The notes under the pieces were generated by a model. It was not told where the DNA came from, did not search any database, and worked only from the letters and a program-made list of their open reading frames with translations. Made by a program: the position numbers and the translations under genes. From positions 616,356 to 680,355 of the forward strand of contig NZ_LN648875.1 in NCBI RefSeq assembly GCF_000826185.2: a DNA stretch of 64,000 nt. The letters run 5' to 3'. This DNA is from Microbacterium gorillae (GTDB taxonomy: Bacteria; Actinomycetota; Actinomycetes; Actinomycetales; Microbacteriaceae). Below are positions 11,348 through 20,021 of this stretch, in pieces. The stretch's first letter is position 1. Each line of letters starts with the position of its first letter.

Positions 11348-11356
11348 GGGTCCGCC

Positions 11357-12538
11357 TCAGTCCACTCGCCGCAGGAGCGCCGCGAGCGCCTGCCCGCCGC
11401 CGATGCACATCGTGACCACGGCGTACTCGAGATCACGGCGATGCAGGTCCATCGCCGCGCGGAGGGTGAGGATCGCCCCGGTCGCGCCGACCGGGTGACC
11501 GAGCGCGATGGCCCCGCCATAGGGGTTGACCTTCGCGGGGTCGAGCCCGCCGTCCCGGATCACCGCGACGGCCTGGGACGCGAATGCCTCGTTCAGCTCG
11601 AAGACGTCGACATCGGCGGGGGTCAACCCGGTCTGGTCCCACAATCGCTGCAGCGCGACGACGGGCGCGTAACCCATGATCTCCGGCTCCAGTGCGGCCG
11701 TGGCGACCGCCTCCAGCGTCGCGAGTCCCCGCGTGCCGCGCTCCGCGGCATCGGACTGGCGCATCAGCACCATCGCGGCCGCACCGTCGTTGATCCCGGA
11801 CGAATTGCCCGCGGTGACCGAGCCGCCCTCGGCGAACGCCGCACGCAGCCCCGCCAGTACCTCCACCGTGGTGTCGGGCTTGGGATGCTCGTCGACGCTC
11901 ACCTCGACGGGCTTGCGACCGCCGGAGGACACCGGCACGATCTCCTCCGCGAACGCCGCCTGGGCGGCAGATGACGCCGCCCGGCGCTGGCTCTCCACCG
12001 CGAACTCGTCCTGCTCCACGCGCGAGATGCCGTAGCGCTGCGCGACGGTCTCCGCGGTGACCCCCATGTGCTTGTTCGAGAACGGATCGGTGAGGATCGC
12101 CAGCGTCCCGTCGAGCTGTTTTCGGTCCCCGAGGCGCGCGTTCCCCCGGGCGTTGAAGTCCAGGAACGGCGTTCGCGACATGGACTCGTCACCACCGGCG
12201 AGCACGGCGTCCACGCCACCCCACAGCAGCTCCTGCGCCCCGGACCAGACCGCCTGCAGCCCGGATCCGCACAGACGGTTGACGTTGAAGGCCGGAACGC
12301 TCGCCGCGAGGCCCGCCGCGAGGGCCACGCGGCGGGCGTTGTACGCGTCCGGACCGACCTGCGAGATGCAGCCGAACACCGCCTCGCCGATCTCCTCAGC
12401 GGCGACACCGGTTCGAGCCAGTGCCGCACGGCTCGCGGCGGCGCCCAGCTCGTGCGCCGGAACATCCTTCAGAGAACTGCCGAACGAGCCGATCGGGGTG
12501 CGCGCACCGCCGAGGATGACGACCTTCTCGGCGGCCAT
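11357..12538 (-). CDS. Acetyl-CoA acetyltransferase (thiolase)
   Basis: Condenses or cleaves (2-methyl)acetoacetyl-CoA. 393 residues. The three catalytic signatures are present: NRLCGSGLQA with the acyl-binding cysteine, ALGHPVGATG with the histidine, and CIGGGQ with the second cysteine. The start follows the prpC stop in a TGA-C-ATG junction, so the two are coupled. Next to propionate genes it may finish isoleucine breakdown (2-methylacetoacetyl-CoA to propionyl-CoA plus acetyl-CoA) or simply act in acetyl-CoA metabolism. The sequence alone does not decide. Confidence 0.93.
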   Translation of the reverse strand: MAAEKVVILGGARTPIGSFGSSLKDVPAHELGAAASRAALARTGVAAEEIGEAVFGCISQVGPDAYNARRVALAAGLAASVPAFNVNRLCGSGLQAVWSGAQELLWGGVDAVLAGGDESMSRTPFLDFNARGNARLGDRKQLDGTLAILTDPFSNKHMGVTAETVAQRYGISRVEQDEFAVESQRRAASSAAQAAFAEEIVPVSSGGRKPVEVSVDEHPKPDTTVEVLAGLRAAFAEGGSVTAGNSSGINDGAAAMVLMRQSDAAERGTRGLATLEAVATAALEPEIMGYAPVVALQRLWDQTGLTPADVDVFELNEAFASQAVAVIRDGGLDPAKVNPYGGAIALGHPVGATGAILTLRAAMDLHRRDLEYAVVTMCIGGGQALAALLRRVD

Positions 12539-12539
12539 G

Positions 12540-13727
12540 TCAGCCCTCCTCGGCAGGACGCTCCGCAGCGGCCTTCTCGGCCTCGGTGGCGACGTAGCCG
12601 TCGATGTGCCGCTCGTCCGGTCCGACGTACTCCGACAGCGGGCGGATCAGGGCGTTCGATGCGGTCTGCTCGGCGATGTGCGCGGTCCAGCCGGTCACGC
12701 GCGAGGCGATGAACAACGGCGTGAAGGTGAGCGTGTCGAAGCCGATCAGGTTGTACGCGGGACCCGACGGGTAGTCCAGGTTCGGGTAGATGCCCTTGCG
12801 GCTGACGAACTCGTTCTCCAGCGTGGTGTACAGATCCAGGACGTCCGGGCGGTCGTAGTGCTCGATCAACGTGTCCAGCGCGGCCTTCATCGTCGGCACA
12901 CGCGAGTCACCGCGCTTGTAGACGCGGTGGCCGAAGCCCATGATCTTGCGCTTGGAAGCGAGGGCCGTGTCCAGCCACGGCTTGACGTTCTCCGCCGTGC
13001 CGATCTCGTCGAAGATGTGCAGCACGGCCTCGTTCGCACCGCCGTGCAGCGGGCCCTTGAGCGCACCGATCGCGCCGACGACGGCGGAGTAGAGGTCCGA
13101 CAGGGTCGAGGTGATCACACGTGCGGTGAAGGTCGAGGCGTTGAAGGAGTGCTCGGCGTACAGGGTCATGGAGCGGTTGAACGCATCCACGACGACTTCG
13201 TCGGATTCCTCGCCGAACGTCATCCAGAGGAAGTTCGCGGCGTAGTCCAGGTCATCGCGCGGCGCGACGAGCTCCTGGCCACGACGACGGCGCTGGCCGT
13301 AGGCGACGATGGCGGGCAGCGCCGCCCAGAGGCGGACGCTGCGCTCCAGGTTCTCCTCCGGAGAGCCGGCGGCGTCCAGCACCGAACCGGACCCGGACGT
13401 GTCGGACGCACCGATCACGCTGACCGCGGTGCGGACCTCGTCCATCGGGTGCGCCTCCAGCGGGAGAAGATCGATCGCGGCCTTGACGTTGTCCGCGAGC
13501 GCGCGGTGCGCGCGCTCGGTGGCACGCAGCTCGGCGAGCTGGTCGTCGGTGGGCAGGTCGCCGTTCCAGAGCAGGTAGGCGACGGCCTCGAACGGCTGCG
13601 TCGCCGCCAGCTCCTGCACCGGGTAGCCGCGGTATAGCAGGCTGTTCGTCTCCGGGTTGACCTTGGAAACGCTCGTGACGTCGACGACGACGCCCGCGAG
13701 GCCCTTCTTGATGTCCGTATCCGTCAT
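12540..13727 (-). CDS. prpC: 2-methylcitrate synthase / citrate synthase family
   Basis: Condenses propionyl-CoA with oxaloacetate to 2-methylcitrate. 395 residues, the short type typical of PrpC rather than the longer GltA. Active-site blocks are EHSFNASTF, GPLHGGANEAV, MGFGHRVYK and YPNLDYPSG, with the catalytic His, His and Asp. A GAAGGAG site precedes the ATG. It lies downstream of prpDB but is separated from them by a large palindrome, so it probably has its own promoter in 13728-13760. The methylcitrate role rests on this neighbourhood; some citrate synthase activity is likely. Confidence 0.9.
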   Translation of the reverse strand: MTDTDIKKGLAGVVVDVTSVSKVNPETNSLLYRGYPVQELAATQPFEAVAYLLWNGDLPTDDQLAELRATERAHRALADNVKAAIDLLPLEAHPMDEVRTAVSVIGASDTSGSGSVLDAAGSPEENLERSVRLWAALPAIVAYGQRRRRGQELVAPRDDLDYAANFLWMTFGEESDEVVVDAFNRSMTLYAEHSFNASTFTARVITSTLSDLYSAVVGAIGALKGPLHGGANEAVLHIFDEIGTAENVKPWLDTALASKRKIMGFGHRVYKRGDSRVPTMKAALDTLIEHYDRPDVLDLYTTLENEFVSRKGIYPNLDYPSGPAYNLIGFDTLTFTPLFIASRVTGWTAHIAEQTASNALIRPLSEYVGPDERHIDGYVATEAEKAAAERPAEEG

Positions 13728-13761
13728 GTCATGCTCCTTCGCAGATGTGGGTCAATACTTT

Positions 13762-13832
13762 CGCGAAACACCCGTGCACGTCCGAGACACCGCGCGCTGC
13801 AGGGTGTCTCGGACGTGCTTGGGTGTCTCGCG
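13762..13832 (-). terminator. Long palindrome after prpB (dispersed family copy A)
   Basis: Two 30-nt arms (13762-13791 and 13803-13832) pair at 27 of 30 positions around an 11-nt loop. It lies 14 bp beyond the prpB stop. Its right arm, read on the other strand, contains 27 nt identical to the palindrome at 40546-40616. It probably ends gntR-prpDB transcription before prpC. TTTCGCGAAA at 13759-13768 overlaps its edge and could be an operator for prpC. Confidence 0.7.
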
Positions 13833-13846
13833 CATGAGGGTGGGGG

Positions 13847-14746
13847 TCAGCGGGCGATCGTGAAGTTGAAGACGCCGCTGTCGAAGTGGTTGTACGCCTC
13901 GTAGTCGATCAGTTCGTAGAGGTCGGCACGGTGCTGCATCTCGTCCAGCTTGTCGCGCAGGTGCCCCTTCTGCTCGATCTCGTCCAGCGCGCGGCCCGTC
14001 GCACCCATCGCGATGCGCAGCATCGACACCGGCCAGATGACGATGTTGATGCCCACCGAGGACAACTGCTCGACGGAGAACAGCTCGCTCTTGCCGAACT
14101 CGGTCATGTTCGCCAGCACGGGGACGTCCACGGCGGCGCGGATCGCGGCGAACTCCTCAAGGGTCCGCATGGCCTCCGGGAAGATCGCGTCGGCACCGGC
14201 GTCCACGAGGGCCTTCGCGCGGTCCACCGCGGCGTCGAGGCCGTCGACGGCACGAACGTCCGTGCGCGCCATGATGAGGAAGTTGTCGTCCCGTCGAGCG
14301 TCTGCGGCGGCGCGGACGCGCTTGAGCGCGGTCGCCTCATCCACGACGGCCTTGCCGTCCAGGTGTCCGCAGCGCTTCGGGTTGACCTGGTCCTCGATGT
14401 GCAGGCCGGCAAGACCCGCGTCCTCGAGCTCCTGGACCGTGCGGGCCACGTTCATCGGCTCACCGAAGCCGGTGTCGGCGTCGATGAGGGCGGGAAGCTC
14501 GGTCATCCGCGCGATCTGCTTGCCGCGACCGGCGACCTCGGTGAGCGTGGTCAGTCCGATGTCCGGCAGGCCGAGGTCCGCGGACAGCACGGCGCCGGAG
14601 ATGTAGACGCCCTCGAAGCCCTTCTGCTCGATCAGTCGAGCCGACAGGGGGTTGAAGGCACCGGGAAAGCGGAGCAGCTCGCCGGTGGCGAGACGCTCGC
14701 GGAAGAGGCGGCGCTTCTCGGCGGCCGTCGTCTGTGCGTACAGCAT
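13847..14746 (-). CDS. prpB: 2-methylisocitrate lyase
   Basis: Splits 2-methylisocitrate to pyruvate and succinate. 299 residues, the PrpB size. The catalytic loop is KRCGHLDGK; K[KR]CGH is the PrpB/ICL hallmark. Metal-binding acidic residues are in DADTGFGEP and HIEDQVNPK. GGAGG stands 6 nt before the ATG. Third gene of gntR-prpD-prpB; a strong hairpin lies in the 60-bp gap after prpD. Confidence 0.96.
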   Translation of the reverse strand: MLYAQTTAAEKRRLFRERLATGELLRFPGAFNPLSARLIEQKGFEGVYISGAVLSADLGLPDIGLTTLTEVAGRGKQIARMTELPALIDADTGFGEPMNVARTVQELEDAGLAGLHIEDQVNPKRCGHLDGKAVVDEATALKRVRAAADARRDDNFLIMARTDVRAVDGLDAAVDRAKALVDAGADAIFPEAMRTLEEFAAIRAAVDVPVLANMTEFGKSELFSVEQLSSVGINIVIWPVSMLRIAMGATGRALDEIEQKGHLRDKLDEMQHRADLYELIDYEAYNHFDSGVFNFTIAR

Positions 14747-14771
14747 GGGATCCTCCGGATCGGGTCGGATC

Positions 14772-14801
14772 GTGCCCCGCGTCCCGACGGACGCGGGGCA
14801 C
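14772..14801 (-). promoter_or_regulatory. Intercistronic hairpin between prpD and prpB
   Basis: A perfect 13-bp stem (14772-14784 with 14789-14801) with a CGAC tetraloop sits between the prpD stop and the prpB ribosome site. It could stabilise the upstream mRNA, partly terminate transcription, or be a processing site that sets the prpD:prpB ratio. Confidence 0.6.
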
Positions 14802-14806
14802 GGGTG

Positions 14807-16333
14807 TCAGAACAGGCCGCGCGGTGACGGGGCGGAATCCAGCACGCCCGGCTTCGCGACGATGGAGAGCTCACGGACCTCGTCCGCGGTCAGCTCGGGC
14901 AGGCGCTGGACGAGCTCGAGGAAGCGCTCGATCTCGGCCGGCTCCAGGACGGGCTCGGCGAGCAGGCGGAACTTGTTGATGTAGTTCTCGCGAGCGAACG
15001 GACGAGCACCGAGCGGGTGCGCGTCGGCCACCGCGATCTCCTCGGTGATGAGGGTGCCATCGGTCAGGGTGATCTCGGCGCGGCCGCCGAAGGCCTTCTC
15101 GTTCGGGTCCTCGGAGTGGTAGCGGCGCGTCCACTCGGCGTCCTCGGCCGTGGTGATCTTGTGCCACAGCTCGACGGTGTCCGCCCGTCCCGCACGCTCC
15201 GGTGCGTAGGAGTCCACGTGGTGCCAGGCGCCGTCCTGCAGCGCGACCGCGAAGATGAACGGGATCGAGTGGTCCAGCGTCTCGCGGCTGGCCGTCGGGT
15301 CGTACTTCTGCGGGTCGTTCGCCCCGGAACCGATCACGTAGTGCGTGTGGTGGCTGGTGTGCAGCACGATCGAGGCGATGTTGGCCGGGTCGCGCAGCTC
15401 CGGACGGTCGTTGCCGAGCTTGCGGGCGAGGTCGATCCACGCCTGCGCCTGGTACTCCGCGGAGTGCTCCTTGGTGTAGGTGTCCAGGATGCCGCGCTTG
15501 GCCTCACCGGCGGCGGGCAGCGGAACCTCGTAGGCCGCGTCCGGACCGTCCAGCATCCAGGCGATCACGCCGTCTTCGCCTTCGTAGATCGGGCTCGGGC
15601 TGGTCTCGCCGCGCATCGCGCGGTCCACGGCCTCGACGGCCATCTTGCCGGCGAACGCCGGAGCGTGCGCCTTCCAGGACGAGATCTCGCCCTTGCGCGA
15701 CTGACGCGTCGCCGTGGTGGTGTGCAGCGCCTGCGAGACGGCCTGGTAGATCGTCGCCGTGTCGAGCCCGAGCAGCGTGCCGATGCCGGCCGCGGCGGAC
15801 GGGCCGAGGTGAGCGACGTGGTCGATCTTGTGCTTGTGCAGGCTGATCGCGCGGACCAGGTCGACCTGGATCTCGTAGCCGGTCGCGATGCCGCGCACCA
15901 GCGCCGCGCCGTCCTTGCCCACGTGCTGCGCGACGGCGAGGATCGGCGGGATGTTGTCACCCGGGTGCGAGTACTCCGCTGCGAGGAACGTGTCGTGGTA
16001 GTCCAACTCGCGGACGGCCACACCGTTGGCCCACGCCGCCCACTCCGGGCTGGTGCGGTCCTGCAGCACGCAACCGAAGATGGTGGACCCCTCGCCGCCA
16101 CGGGAGACGGGGTGATCCAGCGCCTGAGCGCGGGCGGCGGAAACCGGCTTGCGGGTCAGCGACGCCGCAGCGACCGAGGCGTTGTCGATGATGCGGTTGA
16201 TGATCATGTCGACGACGGCGGGCTCGACGGCGACCTCGTCGGTCGCGACTGCGGCGATCTTCCAGGCGAGCTGGTCCTCGCGCGGGAGCGCCTCGGCGCT
16301 CTTGTACACGCGGACGTGGTGGTTGACGGTCAT
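14807..16333 (-). CDS. prpD: 2-methylcitrate dehydratase
   Basis: Dehydrates 2-methylcitrate to 2-methyl-cis-aconitate. 508 residues, a typical MmgE/PrpD fold protein. Characteristic parts are [26 protein letters not shown] near residue 115, [21 protein letters not shown], and the C-terminal [15 protein letters not shown]. The ATG overlaps the gntR stop by 4 bp. No acnD/prpF pair is present, so hydration back to 2-methylisocitrate must rely on a standard aconitase encoded elsewhere. Confidence 0.95.
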   Translation of the reverse strand: MTVNHHVRVYKSAEALPREDQLAWKIAAVATDEVAVEPAVVDMIINRIIDNASVAAASLTRKPVSAARAQALDHPVSRGGEGSTIFGCVLQDRTSPEWAAWANGVAVRELDYHDTFLAAEYSHPGDNIPPILAVAQHVGKDGAALVRGIATGYEIQVDLVRAISLHKHKIDHVAHLGPSAAAGIGTLLGLDTATIYQAVSQALHTTTATRQSRKGEISSWKAHAPAFAGKMAVEAVDRAMRGETSPSPIYEGEDGVIAWMLDGPDAAYEVPLPAAGEAKRGILDTYTKEHSAEYQAQAWIDLARKLGNDRPELRDPANIASIVLHTSHHTHYVIGSGANDPQKYDPTASRETLDHSIPFIFAVALQDGAWHHVDSYAPERAGRADTVELWHKITTAEDAEWTRRYHSEDPNEKAFGGRAEITLTDGTLITEEIAVADAHPLGARPFARENYINKFRLLAEPVLEPAEIERFLELVQRLPELTADEVRELSIVAKPGVLDSAPSPRGLF

Positions 16334-16968
16334 GAGTGTCCTTCCGGAAGAGAGGCCAGGATGTTGGTCAAGGCGTTGTGCAGGTGCACGTGGGTGGCGT
16401 GGGCGGCCAGCTCCGGCTCGCCCGCGGCGATCGCGGTCGCGATCAGCCGATGTTCGTCGACGGAGGCCCGCAGGCGCGTCTGGTTCTCACGGGACAGCCG
16501 CCGAACCCGAACCAGGTGGGTGCGCACGGTCCGCAGTGCCGACGTGAGGTAGTCATTGCGGACGGCGTCGTCCACGGTCTGGTCGAAGCGCGCGATCAGG
16601 CCGGCGTAGGCGTCGCGCGTCGCTTCGCGGTCGAGGTGGACGTCGGCGAACTCGGCGGCGAGCTGGGTGAACAGCGAGCGATCGCCGCGCTCGGCGGCCA
16701 GGCGCGCGGCGGTCTCCTCCAGCGCGCGGCGCACTTCGAACAGCTCGCGGATGTCGTCGCGGTCGATGTCGGTGACGACGGTGACGCGCGGGGAAGCCTG
16801 GGCGACGAGCCCGTCGGCGGCCAGACGCCCGATGGCCTCGCGCAGCGGCGTGCGGCTCACCCCGAGACGGGCGGCTTGCTCAACCTCAGCGAGCACCGTT
16901 CCGGGACCGAGATCGCCGGCCTGGATCTCCTCCAAGAGCGTTTCGTACGCGCGGTCACTGGCTCTCAT
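16330..16968 (-). CDS. GntR-family (FCD) regulator of the methylcitrate operon
   Basis: 212 residues. The N-terminal winged helix includes [19 protein letters not shown] and [21 protein letters not shown]. The C-terminal helical FCD domain carries likely metal-ligand residues in [18 protein letters not shown] and HVHLHNAL. The ATG at 16968 is preferred: GAGGAGGT lies just upstream and includes a GTG two codons earlier. It heads gntR-prpD-prpB and overlaps prpD by 4 bp. A palindrome 21 bp upstream suggests autorepression released by a (methyl)citrate-type ligand. The ligand is inferred. Confidence 0.92.
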   Translation of the reverse strand: MRASDRAYETLLEEIQAGDLGPGTVLAEVEQAARLGVSRTPLREAIGRLAADGLVAQASPRVTVVTDIDRDDIRELFEVRRALEETAARLAAERGDRSLFTQLAAEFADVHLDREATRDAYAGLIARFDQTVDDAVRNDYLTSALRTVRTHLVRVRRLSRENQTRLRASVDEHRLIATAIAAGEPELAAHATHVHLHNALTNILASLPEGHS

Positions 16969-16989
16969 CGCCACCTCCTCGTCCGGACA

Positions 16990-16999
16990 GTGTATACAC
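16990..16999. promoter_or_regulatory. GntR-type palindromic operator upstream of gntR-prpDB
   Basis: GTGTATACAC is a perfect 10-bp palindrome 21 bp before the gntR start, resembling FCD-GntR sites with a TATAC core. A related TGCATACA at 17042-17049 may be a weaker second site on the side of the divergent exported deacetylase gene. Confidence 0.55.
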
Positions 17000-17130
17000 A
17001 GATCGACTCAATGTGCCACCATTCCGGCTAACGTGGCCTTTGTGCATACATAAATTCCGGACGAGGGTTCCGAGCGAAGGATGCGCGAAGATGGACTCAC
17101 ACGGCCGTTCGGGGGATCGGGGAGAGCACG

Positions 17131-18255
17131 GTGAGGACCGCGTCCGCGCGCAGGAGAGCGCGCCGCAGTGCACTGCCGCTGACCGTATTGACCGCCGTGC
17201 TCACGATGCTCGCCGGCGGCCTCACCGGACTCGCCGCCGCCCACGCCGTTCCCGCTGCAGCAGCCCCGTCCGCTCTCGTCGCGCCTCCTCCCCCGCCACC
17301 GATCCTCTCCGATTCCCAGCGCCTGGTCGTGGCATCCGGCGATCCGACCGGCTGCGCCGTGGACTTCACCGGCGACGGCATCAGCGAGCCCCCACGTGTG
17401 GAGCGGATCGGTCAGCGCTACGAGCGTCTGCCCATTCCCCGCGCTGAGGGGCGGGTGTTCGCGGGCTGGTACGCGGACGCGGCATCCGCGCAGGCACGAG
17501 ACGGCGCCGGGCGAATCAACGGCGCCGACACCGTGACGTGCGATGCCCGGCGGGAGCGGACCCTGCATGCGGCGTGGATGACGCCCTCCGAGAACGCGGC
17601 CGCGGCCACCGCCGTCCCGATCCTGATGTACCACCAGTTCACCGACAAGCCGGACGGCGAGCCCGGCTGGCTGAAGCTGAACTTCTACGGCATCAGCGAC
17701 TGGCGCGCGGACATGGAGTACATCGCGGACGGCGGGTTCTACCTGCCGACGTGGGACGAGCTGGAGGCGTTCATCGACGGCGCGCTCTACCTCCCACCCC
17801 GCTCCGTGATCGTCACCGATGACGACGCCGACAGCACGTGGCTGCAGATGGCGGTTCCGGTCGCCACGCAGAACCACGTCTTGACGACGTCGTTCGTCAT
17901 CACGTCCGCACGTCAGGCCCCGACACCGTCGATCTGGGTGCAGCAGCGCTCCCATACGCACGACATGCACACCGCCGGCGCGAACGGCCGCGGCCGGATG
18001 GTGAACTGGACGGTCGAGCAGATCGCCGCCGACCTGGACACCAGCGCGAAGATCCTCGGCGCGAAGGAGGTCATCGCGTACCCGTACGGGCACTACGACG
18101 ACCGCTCCAAGCAGGGCGTCGCCGCGGCGGGATTCGATCTGGCGGTGACGACCGAGCACGGCTACGTGCGGATCGGCAGCGACAAACTCGCCCTCCCCCG
18201 CGTCCGGATGAACTTCGGGATGACCGTCGACGACCTCGCGAGTCTGATCGGCTGA
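17131..18255 (+). CDS. Secreted polysaccharide-deacetylase-like protein (CE4 fold)
   Basis: 374 residues. A twin-arginine-rich, hydrophobic N-terminus (about residues 1-45, ending in AAAAP) is an export signal. Residues about 55-150 hold a GRVFAGWYADA segment like InlB-type beta repeats. From about 160 the NodB/CE4 fold is seen: VPILMYHQFTD, VIVTDDDADS in place of TFDDG, the histidine motif SHTHDMH, and AYPYGHYDD. The two acidic residues and the histidines needed for metal are kept, but Phe and Gly of motif 1 are changed. Likely works on cell-wall or exopolysaccharide. GTG start with a GGGGAGA site. Confidence 0.82.
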   Translation: MRTASARRRARRSALPLTVLTAVLTMLAGGLTGLAAAHAVPAAAAPSALVAPPPPPPILSDSQRLVVASGDPTGCAVDFTGDGISEPPRVERIGQRYERLPIPRAEGRVFAGWYADAASAQARDGAGRINGADTVTCDARRERTLHAAWMTPSENAAAATAVPILMYHQFTDKPDGEPGWLKLNFYGISDWRADMEYIADGGFYLPTWDELEAFIDGALYLPPRSVIVTDDDADSTWLQMAVPVATQNHVLTTSFVITSARQAPTPSIWVQQRSHTHDMHTAGANGRGRMVNWTVEQIAADLDTSAKILGAKEVIAYPYGHYDDRSKQGVAAAGFDLAVTTEHGYVRIGSDKLALPRVRMNFGMTVDDLASLIG

Positions 18256-18272
18256 CGCGTACGCTCGAGCGG

Positions 18273-19031
18273 GTGAGCACGCCGAGCCGATCCGAACTGG
18301 CCGCTTCCTTCGCCGCGACCGGCGAGGCCTATGACCGCTACCGGCCGGGGTTCCCGGACGCGGCGGTGGACCTGTTCGCCGACGACGACGTCCACGCCGC
18401 CCTCGATCTCGGCGCGGGTACCGGCAAGCTCACCGAGCGTCTGCAGGGACGCGTGGCGGAGCTCACCGCCGTCGAGCCGGCCGAGTCGATGCTCGCCGTC
18501 CTGCGGCGCAAGCTTCCGAATGTGACGGCGCTCCTCGGCACCGCGGAGGACATCCCTGTGGCGGACGCGTCACAGGACCTGGTCGCCGTGGCGCAGGCAT
18601 TCCACTGGTTCGACACGGAACGGGCCGCTGCGGAGATCGCGCGCGTCCTGCGCCCCGGCGGAGTCCTGGCACTGCTGTGGAACTGGCCCGACCCGCACTG
18701 CGCGTGGGAAACCGCCGCCGGCGCCATCGCGCATCCGGCGTCCGCGGCGGCGCGTGCCGAGGAAGATCCCGACGAGGTGCCAGCACAGGCTGATCTGCCC
18801 GGATTCACGACCGTCGGCGCGCATCTCGTGCCATGGCCGGAGCGCATCAGCCGGACGGATTACATCGAGCGCTGGGCGACCGTGAGCAGCTTCCTGGCCG
18901 CGGCACCGGACGCGCGCGCCGAGATGCTCGCCGCCGTGGAGCGCATCCTGGACGAGGATCCGGACACCACCGGACGCACCGAACTGGATCTTCCGCAGCG
19001 CACGTTGGTCCTCCTCTACCGTCGCCCGTGA
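18273..19031 (+). CDS. Class I SAM-dependent methyltransferase
   Basis: 252 residues. Motif I is LDLGAGTGKLTERL (about residue 45), followed by AVEPAESMLAVLR, the DLVAVAQAFHWFD block and VLRPGGVLALLWNW. These fit the UbiE/Methyltransf_11 type; the substrate cannot be told. The GTG at 18273 follows TACGCT (18260-18265) by 7 nt with no ribosome site, pointing to leaderless initiation. The preceding gene ends 17 bp upstream. Confidence 0.87.
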   Translation: MSTPSRSELAASFAATGEAYDRYRPGFPDAAVDLFADDDVHAALDLGAGTGKLTERLQGRVAELTAVEPAESMLAVLRRKLPNVTALLGTAEDIPVADASQDLVAVAQAFHWFDTERAAAEIARVLRPGGVLALLWNWPDPHCAWETAAGAIAHPASAAARAEEDPDEVPAQADLPGFTTVGAHLVPWPERISRTDYIERWATVSSFLAAAPDARAEMLAAVERILDEDPDTTGRTELDLPQRTLVLLYRRP

Positions 19032-19066
19032 GTCTGCACTCGGGGAAATTCATAGACTTCGCAGTA

Positions 19067-19095
19067 TTCACAAATTCGTGAAACAGGCGTAGCGT
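19067..19095 (+). promoter_or_regulatory. Exporter promoter with palindromic operator over the -35
   Basis: TTCACAAATTCGTGAA (19067-19082) is an imperfect palindrome with perfect TTCAC/GTGAA arms. Its first six bases (TTCACA) act as a -35, 17 bp from a -10 TAGCGT (19090-19095). The ATG at 19104 follows 8 nt later, so the message is probably leaderless. The same arrangement recurs at 25186-25214. Confidence 0.75.
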
Positions 19096-19103
19096 CTGCG
19101 GCC

Positions 19104-20021
19104 ATGACAACGGTGATTCTCACCTCCGACCTGCGCAAGGCGTACGGTCGCGTGCACGCTCTCGATGGCCTGAACCTCGATGTGCAATCCGGTCAGGTCC
19201 ACGGCTTCCTCGGCCCGAACGGTGCCGGGAAGTCCACGGCGATCCGCATCCTGCTCGGCCTTGCCCGCGCGTCCTCCGGAACGGTCCGCCTGCTCGACGG
19301 CGACCCCTGGCGCGACGCCGTCGCACTGCATCGGCGGATCGCGTACGTCCCCGGCGACGTCAGTGTGTGGCCCAACCTGTCCGGGGGCGAGGCGGTCGAT
19401 CTGCTCGCGCGGCTGCGCGGCGCGAACACCCGGTCGGGCACCTACCGGGTGGAGCGCGACCGGCTCATGACCGAGTTCCAGTTCGAACCTCGCACCAAGG
19501 GCCGGGCGTACTCGAAGGGCAACCGGCAGAAGATCGCACTGATCGCGGCCTTCGCGGTGCCGGCCGAGCTGTATCTGCTGGATGAACCGACCAGCGGACT
19601 CGACCCGCTGATGGAGGTGGTCTTCCAGCGCGAGGTCGCCCGCGTCCACCGGGACGGCGCGACAGTGCTCCTCAGCAGTCACATCCTCTCCGAGGTGGAG
19701 CGGTTGTGCGACCGCGTCAGTATCATCCGCGCCGGTCGTGTCGTGGAATCCGGAACCCTCGCCGAGCTCCGCCACCTCACCCGTACCGAGGTCTCCTTCG
19801 ACGCGGACGCACCGCTGGAGCTCGTCGGGGCTCACGATGCCACCTTCGCGGACGGACGAGCGACGTTCACGGTCGACAGCGACCGCATGCCCGCGGTGCT
19901 GCCCGAGCTCGGGCACATGAACGTACAGGGCCTGCGCGTGAACCCCCCGTCGCTGGAGGACCTGTTCCTGAAGCACTACGGTGACGACGTCGCGGCCGCG
20001 CGGCGGTCGCGGGGCGAATGA
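19104..20021 (+). CDS. ABC transporter ATP-binding protein (drug/polyketide exporter type)
   Basis: Drives the membrane partner encoded just downstream. 305 residues. Walker A is GPNGAGKST, the ABC signature is the variant YSKGNRQKIAL, Walker B is LYLLDEPTSGLDP, and the switch histidine is in SSHILSEVERLCD. A C-terminal extension (about residues 225-305) is typical of DrrA-like exporters. Its stop overlaps the permease start by 4 bp. Transcription is probably repressed by the MarR/GbsR-like protein encoded at 25.3 kb, because both promoters share an operator. Confidence 0.94.
   Translation: MTTVILTSDLRKAYGRVHALDGLNLDVQSGQVHGFLGPNGAGKSTAIRILLGLARASSGTVRLLDGDPWRDAVALHRRIAYVPGDVSVWPNLSGGEAVDLLARLRGANTRSGTYRVERDRLMTEFQFEPRTKGRAYSKGNRQKIALIAAFAVPAELYLLDEPTSGLDPLMEVVFQREVARVHRDGATVLLSSHILSEVERLCDRVSIIRAGRVVESGTLAELRHLTRTEVSFDADAPLELVGAHDATFADGRATFTVDSDRMPAVLPELGHMNVQGLRVNPPSLEDLFLKHYGDDVAAARRSRGE

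Noticed and set aside
13759..13768. TTTCGCGAAA as a proven prpC operator
   Set aside because: The 10-bp palindrome overlaps the edge of a larger palindrome, so it may be chance; mentioned but not listed as its own site.
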